Of a stretch of DNA of 64,000 bases, positions 55,305 through 64,000 are shown in pieces; the stretch's first letter is position 1, and the number at the start of each line of letters is the position of its first letter. Below the pieces are notes generated by a model. The model did no database searches. It was not told the origin of the DNA and saw only the letters and a program-made list of their open reading frames with translations. The DNA comes from Hahella sp. HN01 (GTDB lineage Bacteria; Pseudomonadota; Gammaproteobacteria; Pseudomonadales; Oleiphilaceae), in NCBI RefSeq assembly GCF_018986435.1, contig NZ_JAHMIN010000019.1, forward strand, positions 69,281-133,280, in the 5' to 3' direction. Position numbers and translations under genes: made by a program.

Positions 55305-55490
55305 CCTGCGCCTCCTCACTATTCCGTCCTGCAGTTTCTATTTTGGCCTCCTCCTTGAGTATAGTCCGCGATCAGCCCGGCGGAACGACTGAGTCATTCA
55401 TACTGAGCCCTTCATAATGTCAACGACGCCAGAACCCGGGAACATTCACTCCCCGTTTAAGGCGTCGCGTCTTACTGTAAAGTTACTGGT

Positions 55491-56141
55491 CTATCGCGCC
55501 ATCGCTGTCAGCACAGTTTTGGCGGCTGGGCGTTGTCTCATGCGCCCGACATAAGCACTTAGCGTTGAGTCTGGCGCGATCAATTCAGCGGCTTGCGGCA
55601 GGTTGGAAAGATAATCCAGCATAGGCGTGATCAGGGCGTCGGCGATAGTGTATTGCTCGCCGCAGATAAACGCAGCGTCGCCCAATTGAGCCGCCAATAT
55701 CTGCAGCATTTTGATAACGTTTGGCTGCGCCTCAGACACCTTATTCCAACGCACTTCACCGTTTTCGCCCTTAGGAAACGCCAGCTCCGTCAGATACTCG
55801 CGCACAATCGCCTGATCGACGTACAAAGAGATCGCCGCAGACCATTGATCCACCAACGCCCGCTGATACAGGTCTTCCGGTTGCAATGCGGGCCCCTCGA
55901 ACTGCGCGTCCAGATAACGACAAATGGAGGCTGTTTCGTACAGCTTGCGATCACCATGAATGAGCACCGGCACCTTACCGAAGGGATTGATGTTGAGGTG
56001 TCGCTCGCCTTTGTACTCAACCTCTTCGCCATTGATGCTGAAGCCATGGCTATAGGAAACGCCTTTTTCCTCGCAGCACAACATGACGGTACGAACAAAG
56101 GTGCTGAATTGCGGTCCAAAAATATGTACTTGTGCGCTCAT
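55491..56141 (-). CDS. Glutathione S-transferase
   Basis: 216 residues. The thioredoxin-like N-terminal domain has PQFSTFVRTVMLCCEEKGVSYS, FGKVPVLIHGDRKLYETASICRYLD (the GSH gamma-glutamyl site, ES/ETASI). An all-helical C-terminal domain follows, with YTIADALITPMLDYL. Divergent from the TetR gene at 56270, its probable regulator. Detoxifies electrophiles in the cytosol; specific class not assigned. Confidence 0.93.
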   Translation of the reverse strand: MSAQVHIFGPQFSTFVRTVMLCCEEKGVSYSHGFSINGEEVEYKGERHLNINPFGKVPVLIHGDRKLYETASICRYLDAQFEGPALQPEDLYQRALVDQWSAAISLYVDQAIVREYLTELAFPKGENGEVRWNKVSEAQPNVIKMLQILAAQLGDAAFICGEQYTIADALITPMLDYLSNLPQAAELIAPDSTLSAYVGRMRQRPAAKTVLTAMAR

Positions 56142-56193
56142 TATCGAATTTCCTGTCTTTGTTAGTGTCCGACAACATGCTAGCCTTCAACAC

Positions 56194-56213
56194 AATATGA
56201 TCAAGAACATATT
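56194..56213. promoter_or_regulatory. Candidate operator between GST and TetR genes
   Basis: AATATG-N8-CATATT, a perfect 6-bp inverted repeat, ~55 bp from each start. A wider pair GTTAGT (56161-56166) / ACTAAC (56219-56224) encloses it. Confidence 0.5.
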
Positions 56214-56269
56214 TTTTGACTAACTTACTCTGTGATTTCCCACTGAACCTTCCCTAGAGAGAACAACAT

Positions 56270-56833
56270 ATGCCCTGGAGCCCCGAGCACAAGCAACAAA
56301 CCCGAGAGCGAATTCTGGACAGCGCAGCGCGACTGTTCGCCCTCAACGGCTACGACAAGGTGGGAATCAACGACGTCATGGCCGACGCCGGCCTGACCCG
56401 CGGCGCTTTCTACGCCCACTTTTCCTCCAAGACCCAGCTTTACGCAGAGGCTATCGTCACCTCGGCCCTGCAGGGCCGAGCCATGTTGCACCCCGACGAG
56501 AATCAGCCGCCACAGCTAGAGGCATTGGTCAATGGCTACCTGAGCCTGGAACATCGCCAGGGAGAACAAGTGCGTTGCCCACTGGCCTTCCTCACCACCG
56601 ACATCGCACAACGAGAAGAACAAGTACGCGACACCTACACCCGAGTTTTCAAAGGCTTCGTCAACGCCCTACAACAACACCTGAACCCAGAAGACGCCGC
56701 ATCGGAACAACAAGCCCTGCGCACAGCCGTCGTCATGATCGGCGGCATGGCCATCGCCCGGGCGATTAATGATGAAGAACTGGCGGGATCGTTATTGGAA
56801 GTGTGCCGGGAGGCGGCTTTGGTGAAAGTATAG
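56270..56833 (+). CDS. TetR/AcrR-family regulator of the divergent GST gene
   Basis: 187 residues. The helix-turn-helix reads ILDSAARLFALNGYDKVGINDVMADAGLTRGAFYAHFSSKTQLYAEAI. The C-terminal domain is of the TetR_C type and has a single central Cys in VRCPLAFL, a possible thiol or electrophile sensor. Paired head to head with the GST gene; redox or electrophile induction is a sound inference. Ribosome site AGAGAGAA. Confidence 0.92.
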   Translation: MPWSPEHKQQTRERILDSAARLFALNGYDKVGINDVMADAGLTRGAFYAHFSSKTQLYAEAIVTSALQGRAMLHPDENQPPQLEALVNGYLSLEHRQGEQVRCPLAFLTTDIAQREEQVRDTYTRVFKGFVNALQQHLNPEDAASEQQALRTAVVMIGGMAIARAINDEELAGSLLEVCREAALVKV

Positions 56834-56870
56834 TGAGTTTACATCAACTCAATTAAATACTGCGCTCGGT

Positions 56871-57566
56871 CTATTTTATATGAATACCAAATATATTTTC
56901 AGAGCTATTATTAATTACATAAACCTCTTTAAATGGAAGATTAACAGCCATCATAGATAGATCGGCTTTTATGACATCCCATTTATTCCTGGGAAGAACT
57001 TCCAAATCAGCATCGAGAATCAAGTAGAATATATTTTTGTATTTCTTCTCGTCACCTTTTTTCTTAAAACAACGAGAAATTCCCTTTTTAAAAGCATCAA
57101 GCGCCTGATCTGTTGAATACATATTACGTTCAGCTGCTCGCCTCTTTTGTTCAAATTCAACCTCAGGAGCATCATCTTGAACCCCCATAAAACCAGGGGC
57201 CTCACCAACTTCATTCAACTCATCAGCCAAGTAAAACCTCTCTTTTCCTCTTTCAAGGGTAACTTCTATACCCCTCTTAGAGCCGTCCTTAAACAGCAAC
57301 CAACAATCTGGCACTTTATTATTCAATGGAAATTGAACATAGTCGGCCTTAATATTTGTGAATTTCAAAAAACGAGAAACTGGCATCACCTCATCTCGTA
57401 GTTTCTTCCAAGGCTTTCTCCCAAGTCTGTAGTCATAGATATCTTGTATTGACCGTATCTGACCAAATAGGCTTTCAAGGCTGATCTGAAACTCAATAAC
57501 ACGCATCCCACTCTGTGAGGAAAGCTCATCATATAAACTCTTTAACTTATTAGAGTCAAAGGCCAT
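56871..57566 (-). CDS. Hypothetical AT-rich protein, possible PD-(D/E)xK-type fold
   Basis: 231 residues, clearly AT-rich against its neighbours, so probably acquired. The stretch NNKVPDCWLLFKDGSKRGIEVTLERGKERF has a PD then E-V-T...K arrangement that could be a nuclease core, but I cannot confirm it. Another basic patch (RCFKKKGDEKKYKN) follows. No signal peptide. Its start is ~60 bp upstream of the giant adhesin stop on the same strand. I would call it an orphan defence or accessory gene at low certainty. Confidence 0.6.
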   Translation of the reverse strand: MAFDSNKLKSLYDELSSQSGMRVIEFQISLESLFGQIRSIQDIYDYRLGRKPWKKLRDEVMPVSRFLKFTNIKADYVQFPLNNKVPDCWLLFKDGSKRGIEVTLERGKERFYLADELNEVGEAPGFMGVQDDAPEVEFEQKRRAAERNMYSTDQALDAFKKGISRCFKKKGDEKKYKNIFYLILDADLEVLPRNKWDVIKADLSMMAVNLPFKEVYVINNSSENIFGIHIK

Positions 57567-57625
57567 AACTCTATCCTTTGGCAGGAACGCCGGATGTATG
57601 CATCACATTCAAGGTCAATCTATTA

Positions 57626-60600
57626 TCAATACCCCTTAAACCGCCAGACCGCCCCTACTCCCAGCAAGTCCACATGCTGGCCATCGAAGAATGCGCGTTT
57701 CAGGCGTATAGAGGCGTCGATGTTTTTGTGGAGGCGGTAGTTGAGGCCGAGGCCCAGTATGGGGTCGGTGTCGCCTTTGAGGTCGGGATTGATGTCGGCG
57801 CCGCTGAGTTGGATGTCGCCTTCCCAGAGGAACAGTCCGACTTCCGCTGAAAGGGTGATTTGTTCCCGCACGGGCCATAGGAAGCGGTTGGAGAGCGTCC
57901 AACCGGAACCGCTGACGGGATAGTGCTTTTCAACGGCGTTTTTGAGCGCTTCCGAGGTCAGCGCGCTGGCGCTCATGCTGACTTTGACATTGCCGAGATC
58001 CAGAAAGCCGATTTCCGCCGCCATATAGGGGTGATAACGATAGCCGGCGAGGAACTGATAGCCGTAGCGGGAGACGTCATAGTTGTTGATGCTCACTGTA
58101 ACGTCTTCGCTTTCCAGGCCGCGCTTGAACTCTCCCGCTTCCTGGGAGCCGCTGGCGTGATAAGCGCCAAACTCAAGGTATCCGCGGTCCATCAAGCGCG
58201 TCTTCATGGCCTCCCAGTCCGCCGCCTGGGAGACGTCAGGCGCGCCCAGGCTGACCATCAGAAACGCCGCCAGGACTGATGCGCGCAATTGCAGGTAGCG
58301 CCGGGACAGAATGCTCAGCCCCAGCAGCGCTAACAATAGCGTCCAGTTAATAGCGCCGCCGCCGGAACCGCCACCCTCGCTATCTATGTCGGAAGGCGTC
58401 CGCTTGTCCACCGCCACAACGCCAGGGTCTTCCACGGCGGCGTTGACCAGTCCATCCGCATCGTTGGGTCCGCCATCTTCGATGGTCAATTGCAGACAGT
58501 AATATCCACTGATCAGTCCTACTTCCCAACTGTCGTCTCCCGGAGGCGGACAATACCCCGGATTACCCGGTGCGGAGTGCAGCTCGTTGTTGGCGTCGAC
58601 CACAAATGTCGTCCAGTTATTGTTCTGGAACTTCCGATAGACGCCTCCCTCCGGCAACGGCTCGTCTTGCGGCAACACGACGCGAACGCTTTGACCCAGT
58701 GTGGCCAGATCATGCACTTCGAAGTCAAACACGCCGCCCTGGGGCTCAAACAAATCGTCCGTGTTAATGTCTGGCAGCGTCTGCAATTCTTCCGGCTCCA
58801 GTCGCGCGCCGCCGTTGGAGCCCAGAATGGCGAATTGCCCCAGGCGACAACGCACGCCAGGGTCGCATTCCACCAGATAAGAGCTGGTTTCCGACGCTAC
58901 TTCCGGCAGTACGTTGGTGGCGGTGATGTTATCCAGATAATCCGGTATGCCATCGTCGTCGCCGTCAGCAACACCTTCTTCCGCATCGTTCACGCCATCG
59001 CCGTCCGAATCTACCGTCGGATCAAGCGTTGGCAGCGCCGCTACTACACGGAAATACAGCTTGGCTTCATCAGTGGCGTTGCTGGCGTCCGCGACGGTCA
59101 GTTGCACTTTATAGCGACCGCTGGCGAGACTGGCGGGACTGAACACCAGTTGAGCGTTGCTGGCGTTGCCATCCGTATCCACCAGCGAGTTGTCCGTGGC
59201 GCTCCAGTTGTAGGTGTGCGTGTCGCCCGGATTCGGATCAGTGACTGTCGCAACAACCGTTACCGGCCCTCCGTCCGGGGTGACCTGAATGGTGTCCACA
59301 CCGTTTTGACGCAGGCGCAGCGTAACGTCCGGCGCCACATTGCGTTCAACAATGGTGATGACATGCCTGATTTTCGCACCGGCGTTGATGTCGTAGATAT
59401 TGGTCGGATCATAACCACCCGCCAGATCTTCCGCATTGGTGGTGCGGTCATCCAGACGAATAATGAGGCGTTCATCATTCTCCGTAATGCTGTCGGCGGT
59501 AAGCGTAATGCTGACGCTGGCCTCCGTCTGCCCGAGATTGCCGGACTTGGTGAAGGTGACGCTGCCGTCGACGAGATTATGATCGCTGGAAGAGGCGGTG
59601 CTCAGACTGTCGATGACGTAAGGAATCGTCAGCGGATAGAACGGCGACTGTCCATTCAGAATCACTCTGAACTGCACGGTCGCGCCCTCTACGCTGATCT
59701 GATCCTTATTCACCGACACCAGCGGCCGAATGTTGACGACCTGGGTGGCGGTCGCCGCATTGCCTTTACGGTCCACGCCGCGATAGGTGATGAGATTACG
59801 TCCCGGCGGCAGCAGTGCGGTATTGTTCAACAGCCCCTGCGCCCGCACGCTGCAGCAATCGGCGCCATCCACATTATCCGTCGCCAGCACCGCAAGCATG
59901 GCCTCCACATCAGAGTCAGACGCATTGGACGCCAGGCCCAACATCTGTCTCAACGTGACCGGCGTATACAGCGCGATCGCGTCGATAGTAATGTCTTCCG
60001 GCGCGACCACCACTGGCGGCGTAATATCGACGTAATCGTTGGCGTCGTTCGGGTTGGTGTTGTCCACGAACTCCTGATAATTGCTGATAGTGTCTCCATC
60101 CAAGTCTCCAGCGGCATCGCTGCTGTCGAAAGGATTAAAGCCATATAGCAACTCGAAGCTGTCGCTCATGCCGTCGTTGTCGTCATCCGTATCGACATCA
60201 TTGGCGACGCCGTCTGTATCGTTGTCGCCAATGACGGTGATGCTGAACGCCGCCAGGGACGCAGAGGCCTGTCCATCACTGACGCTCAGGACAATGCCGC
60301 TGTAGACGCCGGCGCTGCCGACGGCGGGCGTTCCAGTCAGTGCGCCCGTCGTTGCGTTCAGACTCAGCCAGCTCGGGCGGTTCGTCGCGGTCACAGTCAA
60401 TGCGCCGCTGTCTACATCAACCAGCGTCGGGGTGAAGCTGTAGGCCTGCCCTTCCAGAATGGAGGCCGTAGCCGTTCCACTGATCGTCGGGGCATCGTTG
60501 ACCGGCGCAATCGCGATAGTCACCGTCGCAGTGTTGGAGCTGTCGCCTGCGTCATCTTTCACGCTGTACTCAAAGCTGTCGGAGCCGAACACATTGGCGT

Positions 60601-63600
60601 CAGGCGTGTAGGTCAGCGTGCCGTCGCCATTGTCCGTCACCGCGCCTTTGCCTGCCGCGCTTTCGATACTGATGGCGGAGGCGTCCAGTACGCCGTCCAC
60701 ATCCTGGTCGTTATCCAGAATCTCGATCACTACGGCCGCGTCTTCATTGGTGGTAGCACTGTCGTTATTGGCGAGCGGCGCGTCGTTCAAGGAGCCGGTT
60801 GTCAGCGTCACGGTGGCGGTGTTCGACAAGGCGTCGCTGTCGTCCTTCACACGATATTGGAACTGATCCGTTCCGCTAAAAGTCGAGGACGGTGTATAAC
60901 TGACAGCGCCAGTGCTGACATTGATATTAACGACGCCATGCAATGGCGCCGCCACGATTTCCACCGTCGCGGATTGCAACACGCCATCCACATCCATGTC
61001 ATTGGCCAATACATTGATCGCATGCGCGCTGACTTCCAATATTCTCGCTGCATCATTCTTCGCGACCGGCGCATCATTGACGCTGTTAACCGTCACGGCG
61101 ACCGTGGCGATATTGGAAGCAGAGCCGCCGTTGTCCTTCACAATGTAGGTAAAGCTGTCCGCGCCATGGTAATTCTCTTCGGGTTCATAACGTATGACGC
61201 CGGTAGTGGCGTTAACCGTTGCGGCGCCGTGGGACGCGTTCGCGATAAGCGTAACGGTGGACGCTTGCAATACGCCGTCTGAATCGGTGTCGTTATCCAG
61301 CACAGCAATATCGACGGCCGTATCCTCATCCGTCGTCGCACTGTCATTGGCGGCATTTGGCAAGACGTTGGAGCCATTTACGTTGACGATGACTATCGCC
61401 ACATTCGACAAAGCCCCCTGCCCGTCTTTCACTGTGTAGGAGAAACTGTCGCTACCGCTAAAACCAGCAACCGGCGTGTAGTCGATCTTACCTGCGTTTA
61501 CGACCGCAGCGCCCTGTGAAGGCGTAGCGACAATCGTCAGCGTGGTCGCATCCACCGCGTCATCAATATCGGTATCATTAGCGGCGACATCTATGGATAC
61601 AGGCGCGCCTGTATTAGTAGCTGCGACATCCGCCACCGCTATCGGCGCATCATTGACCGCCCCTACCGTAATAGATACCAAGGCCGCAGCGGAAACGCCG
61701 CCATGCACATCCTCTACGGTATAGCTAAAGCTGTCGGCGCCGTTATAGTCAGCCTCGGGCTCATAGACGACGACACCTGAGGCTACGCTCACCTTGGCGA
61801 CGCCATGGCTCGGGGCGGCAGTCACGAGAACGCTGGCTGGGTTGATCTGGCTGTCCACATCCGTGTCGTTGTTAAGCACTTTGATGGAAACAGCGACATC
61901 TTCATCCGTCGTCGCCGTATCCGCCGCCGCGTCTGGAACATGATTGCCTACAGTGAAAGACAATCCGCTGGTCAAACCGGCGTAGGCGTTGCCCAGAGTA
62001 TCGGTCAATGCTTCCGCGCCGATGCGCACATAGTAGCCCTGGTTTGGCGTGAAATTATCGGTCGGGTCAACGGTGACTGTGGCGCCGCTGATAACCACCT
62101 GAGAAGAGCTGACTTCAATCGCTTCCACCAGCTCATCATCGGCGGAGCGATAGAGGCTGATCTGTGTCGCAGACCCGCTGCCTGTCGCTACATCCTCATC
62201 GAAGGTCAAGGACAGGGTCGCGTTATATTCCACATCCACAGCGCCGTTGGCCGGCGTTGAACTGCTCAGCGTGGGCCCACTGCCATCGTAACTGAGGCTG
62301 AACTGAGTCGCCGCCGCGCTATTATTTCCAGCGGTATCCTGGGCCGCGCTGGCGGCGATATCCAGGGTGACGGAACCATCAGCGGTCGGTGTAACCGTGA
62401 CGCTGTAGTTACCACTACCGTTATCGGTAAACCCACTCAAACTCGCGTTGCCGGCGACGATATCGCTGACTGCAAATCCGCTCACGGTTTCGCCGAATGC
62501 GATGGTGGCGGAGAACGCAGCGTTAGTTGGATTGCTGGCGAAGGAGCTGATCACCGGCGTCGGCGCTGTGCCGTCGTAGACGATGCTGAACTGCGTCGCC
62601 GCCGCGTTGGCGTTGCCGGCGGTGTCCTGAGCCACGCTGGCGGAGATATCCAGGGTGACAGTTCCATCTGCAGATGGCGTCGCTGTCACGCTGTAGCTGC
62701 CGCCGCCATTGTCCGTGAAACTGCTCAGGCTGGCGTTGCCGGCGACAATATCGCTAACCACGAAGCCGCTGACAGTCTCGCCAAAGCTTATGGAAACGGT
62801 GAACGCCGCATTGGTCGGGTCAGACGCCGTGCTGCTGAGACTCGGAGTCGGCGCGGTGGCGTCCAGTGTGGCGGCGGCGGTCTGCGCAGCGCTGACGTTG
62901 CCGCTGACATCCGTCAACGTTACGGACAGCGTCAACGAACCATCGCTCAGCCCGGACAGGCTGGCGAGGGTAATGCTCTGGCTTGCGCTGCTCAAGGTTC
63001 CAGAGCCAGTCACGGCGGTTCCACCGCCACTGGAAGTCACGCTGTAGTTATACTCTGAACCCGTTTCGCCGGAGGTAAATACAAAGGTGCTCGCACTGGC
63101 TTCGCTGGCGTTGATAAGCGTATCGTTGAAGGCCACCGAGAACCCGGAGGGCGCGGTGGAGTCAACCGTGAAGCTGGTCAGGGTCAGCGCCGCACTGGCG
63201 TTGCCGGCGGCGTCAGTCACTGTCAGCGTGCAATCGGAATAGGTTCCATCCGCGAGGACGCTGCTGTTATCCGTCCCTGTCAACGTGATTGTCTGCGTTC
63301 CCGAGGGCACGGCGCCTTCCGCTGCGCTGCCGCAACTACCGCCCACCGCCAGGGTTCCCGCCTCGGTAGTGGAGAAACCTACATTCGGGGTGGTGTCGGA
63401 GGTCGGCGTCAACACGGCGGTGGTTTCCGCCAGCGTCGGGGCCGTCGCATCCAGCGTGGCGTTGGCGGTTACGGCGGTAGCGGCGTTGCCGCTGGCGTCA
63501 GTGACCACCACAGACAGGGTCAATGTCCCGTCGGAGAGTCCACTCACATTCACCCCGGTCACCTGCTGCGTCGCACTGGTGAGTGAGCCGCTTCCTGTCA

Positions 63601-64000
63601 CGTTGGTTCCGCCACCAGAGCTGGAAATGCTATAGCTGAATGTCGCGCCCACCTCCGCACTGGCGAAAGTGAAGCTCTGACTGGCGGCCTCCGTGGCGTT
63701 GATCGCGCCATCGTCAAAACTGACGCTGTGCCCGCTGGGCGTTGTTGTATCCAGCGCTGCGGTATTAGTGACAGCCGTTGCGGCGTTGCCGGAGGTATCC
63801 GTCAAAATGACCGACAGAGTCAGGGTTCCGTCAGCAAGTCCGCTCAGATCCAGACTGGTGATTTGCTGGCTGGCGCTGGCGATGGTCCCGTTTCCGGTAA
63901 CCGTCGTTCCGCCGCCGGAGCTGCTGATGCTGTAGCTATAGCTCGCGCCCACCTCCGCACTGGCGAAAGTAAAGCTCTGGCTGGCGACTTCACTGGCGTT
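57626..64000 (-). CDS. Giant secreted repeat protein with internal GlyGly-CTERM-like signal and C-terminal outer-membrane barrel, cut by right edge
   Basis: At least 2124 codons, open to the right edge. Order from the N-side: ~100-residue Ig-like repeats (LSGLSDGTLTLSVTLTD type), two VSISFGETVSGFVVSDIVAGNASLSSF-type repeats, a Big_5/SwmB-like unit, five ~95-residue cadherin-like repeats (DEDVAVSIKVLNNDTDVD type), a He_PIG-like unit, thrombospondin-3-like calcium DxDxDG strings, more Ig-like parts, and a second calcium string. Near 58350 comes SGGGAINWTLLLALLGLSILSRR, like GlyGly-CTERM. It is followed by a second leader-like stretch ending VSQAADW, then a ~195-residue OmpA/OmpW-like barrel. 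Likely surface adhesin. N-terminus is outside the window. Confidence 0.85.
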   Translation of the reverse strand, partial: NASEVASQSFTFASAEVGASYSYSISSSGGGTTVTGNGTIASASQQITSLDLSGLADGTLTLSVILTDTSGNAATAVTNTAALDTTTPSGHSVSFDDGAINATEAASQSFTFASAEVGATFSYSISSSGGGTNVTGSGSLTSATQQVTGVNVSGLSDGTLTLSVVVTDASGNAATAVTANATLDATAPTLAETTAVLTPTSDTTPNVGFSTTEAGTLAVGGSCGSAAEGAVPSGTQTITLTGTDNSSVLADGTYSDCTLTVTDAAGNASAALTLTSFTVDSTAPSGFSVAFNDTLINASEASASTFVFTSGETGSEYNYSVTSSGGGTAVTGSGTLSSASQSITLASLSGLSDGSLTLSVTLTDVSGNVSAAQTAAATLDATAPTPSLSSTASDPTNAAFTVSISFGETVSGFVVSDIVAGNASLSSFTDNGGGSYSVTATPSADGTVTLDISASVAQDTAGNANAAATQFSIVYDGTAPTPVISSFASNPTNAAFSATIAFGETVSGFAVSDIVAGNASLSGFTDNGSGNYSVTVTPTADGSVTLDIAASAAQDTAGNNSAAATQFSLSYDGSGPTLSSSTPANGAVDVEYNATLSLTFDEDVATGSGSATQISLYRSADDELVEAIEVSSSQVVISGATVTVDPTDNFTPNQGYYVRIGAEALTDTLGNAYAGLTSGLSFTVGNHVPDAAADTATTDEDVAVSIKVLNNDTDVDSQINPASVLVTAAPSHGVAKVSVASGVVVYEPEADYNGADSFSYTVEDVHGGVSAAALVSITVGAVNDAPIAVADVAATNTGAPVSIDVAANDTDIDDAVDATTLTIVATPSQGAAVVNAGKIDYTPVAGFSGSDSFSYTVKDGQGALSNVAIVIVNVNGSNVLPNAANDSATTDEDTAVDIAVLDNDTDSDGVLQASTVTLIANASHGAATVNATTGVIRYEPEENYHGADSFTYIVKDNGGSASNIATVAVTVNSVNDAPVAKNDAARILEVSAHAINVLANDMDVDGVLQSATVEIVAAPLHGVVNINVSTGAVSYTPSSTFSGTDQFQYRVKDDSDALSNTATVTLTTGSLNDAPLANNDSATTNEDAAVVIEILDNDQDVDGVLDASAISIESAAGKGAVTDNGDGTLTYTPDANVFGSDSFEYSVKDDAGDSSNTATVTIAIAPVNDAPTISGTATASILEGQAYSFTPTLVDVDSGALTVTATNRPSWLSLNATTGALTGTPAVGSAGVYSGIVLSVSDGQASASLAAFSITVIGDNDTDGVANDVDTDDDNDGMSDSFELLYGFNPFDSSDAAGDLDGDTISNYQEFVDNTNPNDANDYVDITPPVVVAPEDITIDAIALYTPVTLRQMLGLASNASDSDVEAMLAVLATDNVDGADCCSVRAQGLLNNTALLPPGRNLITYRGVDRKGNAATATQVVNIRPLVSVNKDQISVEGATVQFRVILNGQSPFYPLTIPYVIDSLSTASSSDHNLVDGSVTFTKSGNLGQTEASVSITLTADSITENDERLIIRLDDRTTNAEDLAGGYDPTNIYDINAGAKIRHVITIVERNVAPDVTLRLRQNGVDTIQVTPDGGPVTVVATVTDPNPGDTHTYNWSATDNSLVDTDGNASNAQLVFSPASLASGRYKVQLTVADASNATDEAKLYFRVVAALPTLDPTVDSDGDGVNDAEEGVADGDDDGIPDYLDNITATNVLPEVASETSSYLVECDPGVRCRLGQFAILGSNGGARLEPEELQTLPDINTDDLFEPQGGVFDFEVHDLATLGQSVRVVLPQDEPLPEGGVYRKFQNNNWTTFVVDANNELHSAPGNPGYCPPPGDDSWEVGLISGYYCLQLTIEDGGPNDADGLVNAAVEDPGVVAVDKRTPSDIDSEGGGSGGGAINWTLLLALLGLSILSRRYLQLRASVLAAFLMVSLGAPDVSQAADWEAMKTRLMDRGYLEFGAYHASGSQEAGEFKRGLESEDVTVSINNYDVSRYGYQFLAGYRYHPYMAAEIGFLDLGNVKVSMSASALTSEALKNAVEKHYPVSGSGWTLSNRFLWPVREQITLSAEVGLFLWEGDIQLSGADINPDLKGDTDPILGLGLNYRLHKNIDASIRLKRAFFDGQHVDLLGVGAVWRFKGY
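62288..63985 (-). repeat. 300-bp direct repeats coding for Ig-like units
   Basis: The 20-mer GCGCCCACCTCCGCACTGGC (plus strand) occurs at 63645 and again exactly 300 bp later at 63945, in matching frame. Another pair of near-copies starts near 62288 and 62581. Each unit codes for ~100 residues. High identity allows copy-number change. Confidence 0.7.

Noticed and set aside
58490-60148. A 552-codon frame antisense to the giant adhesin
   Set aside because: Arg/Ile-rich shadow of repeat coding DNA with no family signal.

Overview
The window reads as chromosome of a GC-rich, Gram-negative gammaproteobacterium, probably marine. Monomeric NADP isocitrate dehydrogenase, a CesT-like type III secretion chaperone, RTX and cadherin-like secreted proteins and many one-gene regulators fit a Hahella-like genome. 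That assignment is an inference from gene content, not a search result. I see no rRNA, tRNA, CRISPR array, prophage or intact insertion sequence.

Layout. 1-9.3 kb: a glutamate-synthase-like flavoprotein (cut by the left edge), then a stress block: DJ-1/PfpI, an SPW-VKOR-SPW membrane protein, ChaB, an SDR-type epimerase, three small heat-shock proteins (one membrane anchored) and a periplasmic solute-binding protein. 9.6-21.5 kb: mostly single enzymes with their regulators (isochorismatase-like hydrolase, AraC/hydrolase pair, quinone reductase/LysR pair, Tag glycosylase, TetR-YciI, AlkC-like glycosylase) and the orphan secretion chaperone. 21.6-26.8 kb: a self-contained module in which two COG4315-type secreted proteins flank two paralogous RTX proteins, followed by an ECF sigma factor and an RskA-type anti-sigma factor. 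Four similar promoter-like elements lie in front of the transcription units. This is the best candidate for an undescribed system here.

27-38 kb: an alkaline-phosphatase-superfamily enzyme fused to a hemopexin-like propeller, a small AT-rich accessory patch with cassette-like cores, a 1750-residue DUF4011-helicase-nuclease that matches the Hhe defence architecture, and a PhyH dioxygenase. 38.5-57 kb: a SlyA-like regulator with an EmrA/DUF2955 efflux pair, isocitrate dehydrogenase, a MATE pump, a beta-helix protein, KatG, an ArsR-SRPBCC pair, an endonuclease/phosphatase-fold protein with a nuclear-localisation-like motif, a solute-binding protein and a GST/TetR pair. 57.6-64 kb: the C-terminal 2100 residues of a giant repeat adhesin whose apparent sorting signal is internal, followed by an outer-membrane barrel.

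Recurring small signals: a dispersed CAGGACACCCA element always sense-oriented in 5' leaders, and paired palindromic operators in front of the TetR, MarR and ArsR genes, all 26 bp centre to centre. One HEAT-repeat gene (13.3-14.0 kb) appears frameshifted.
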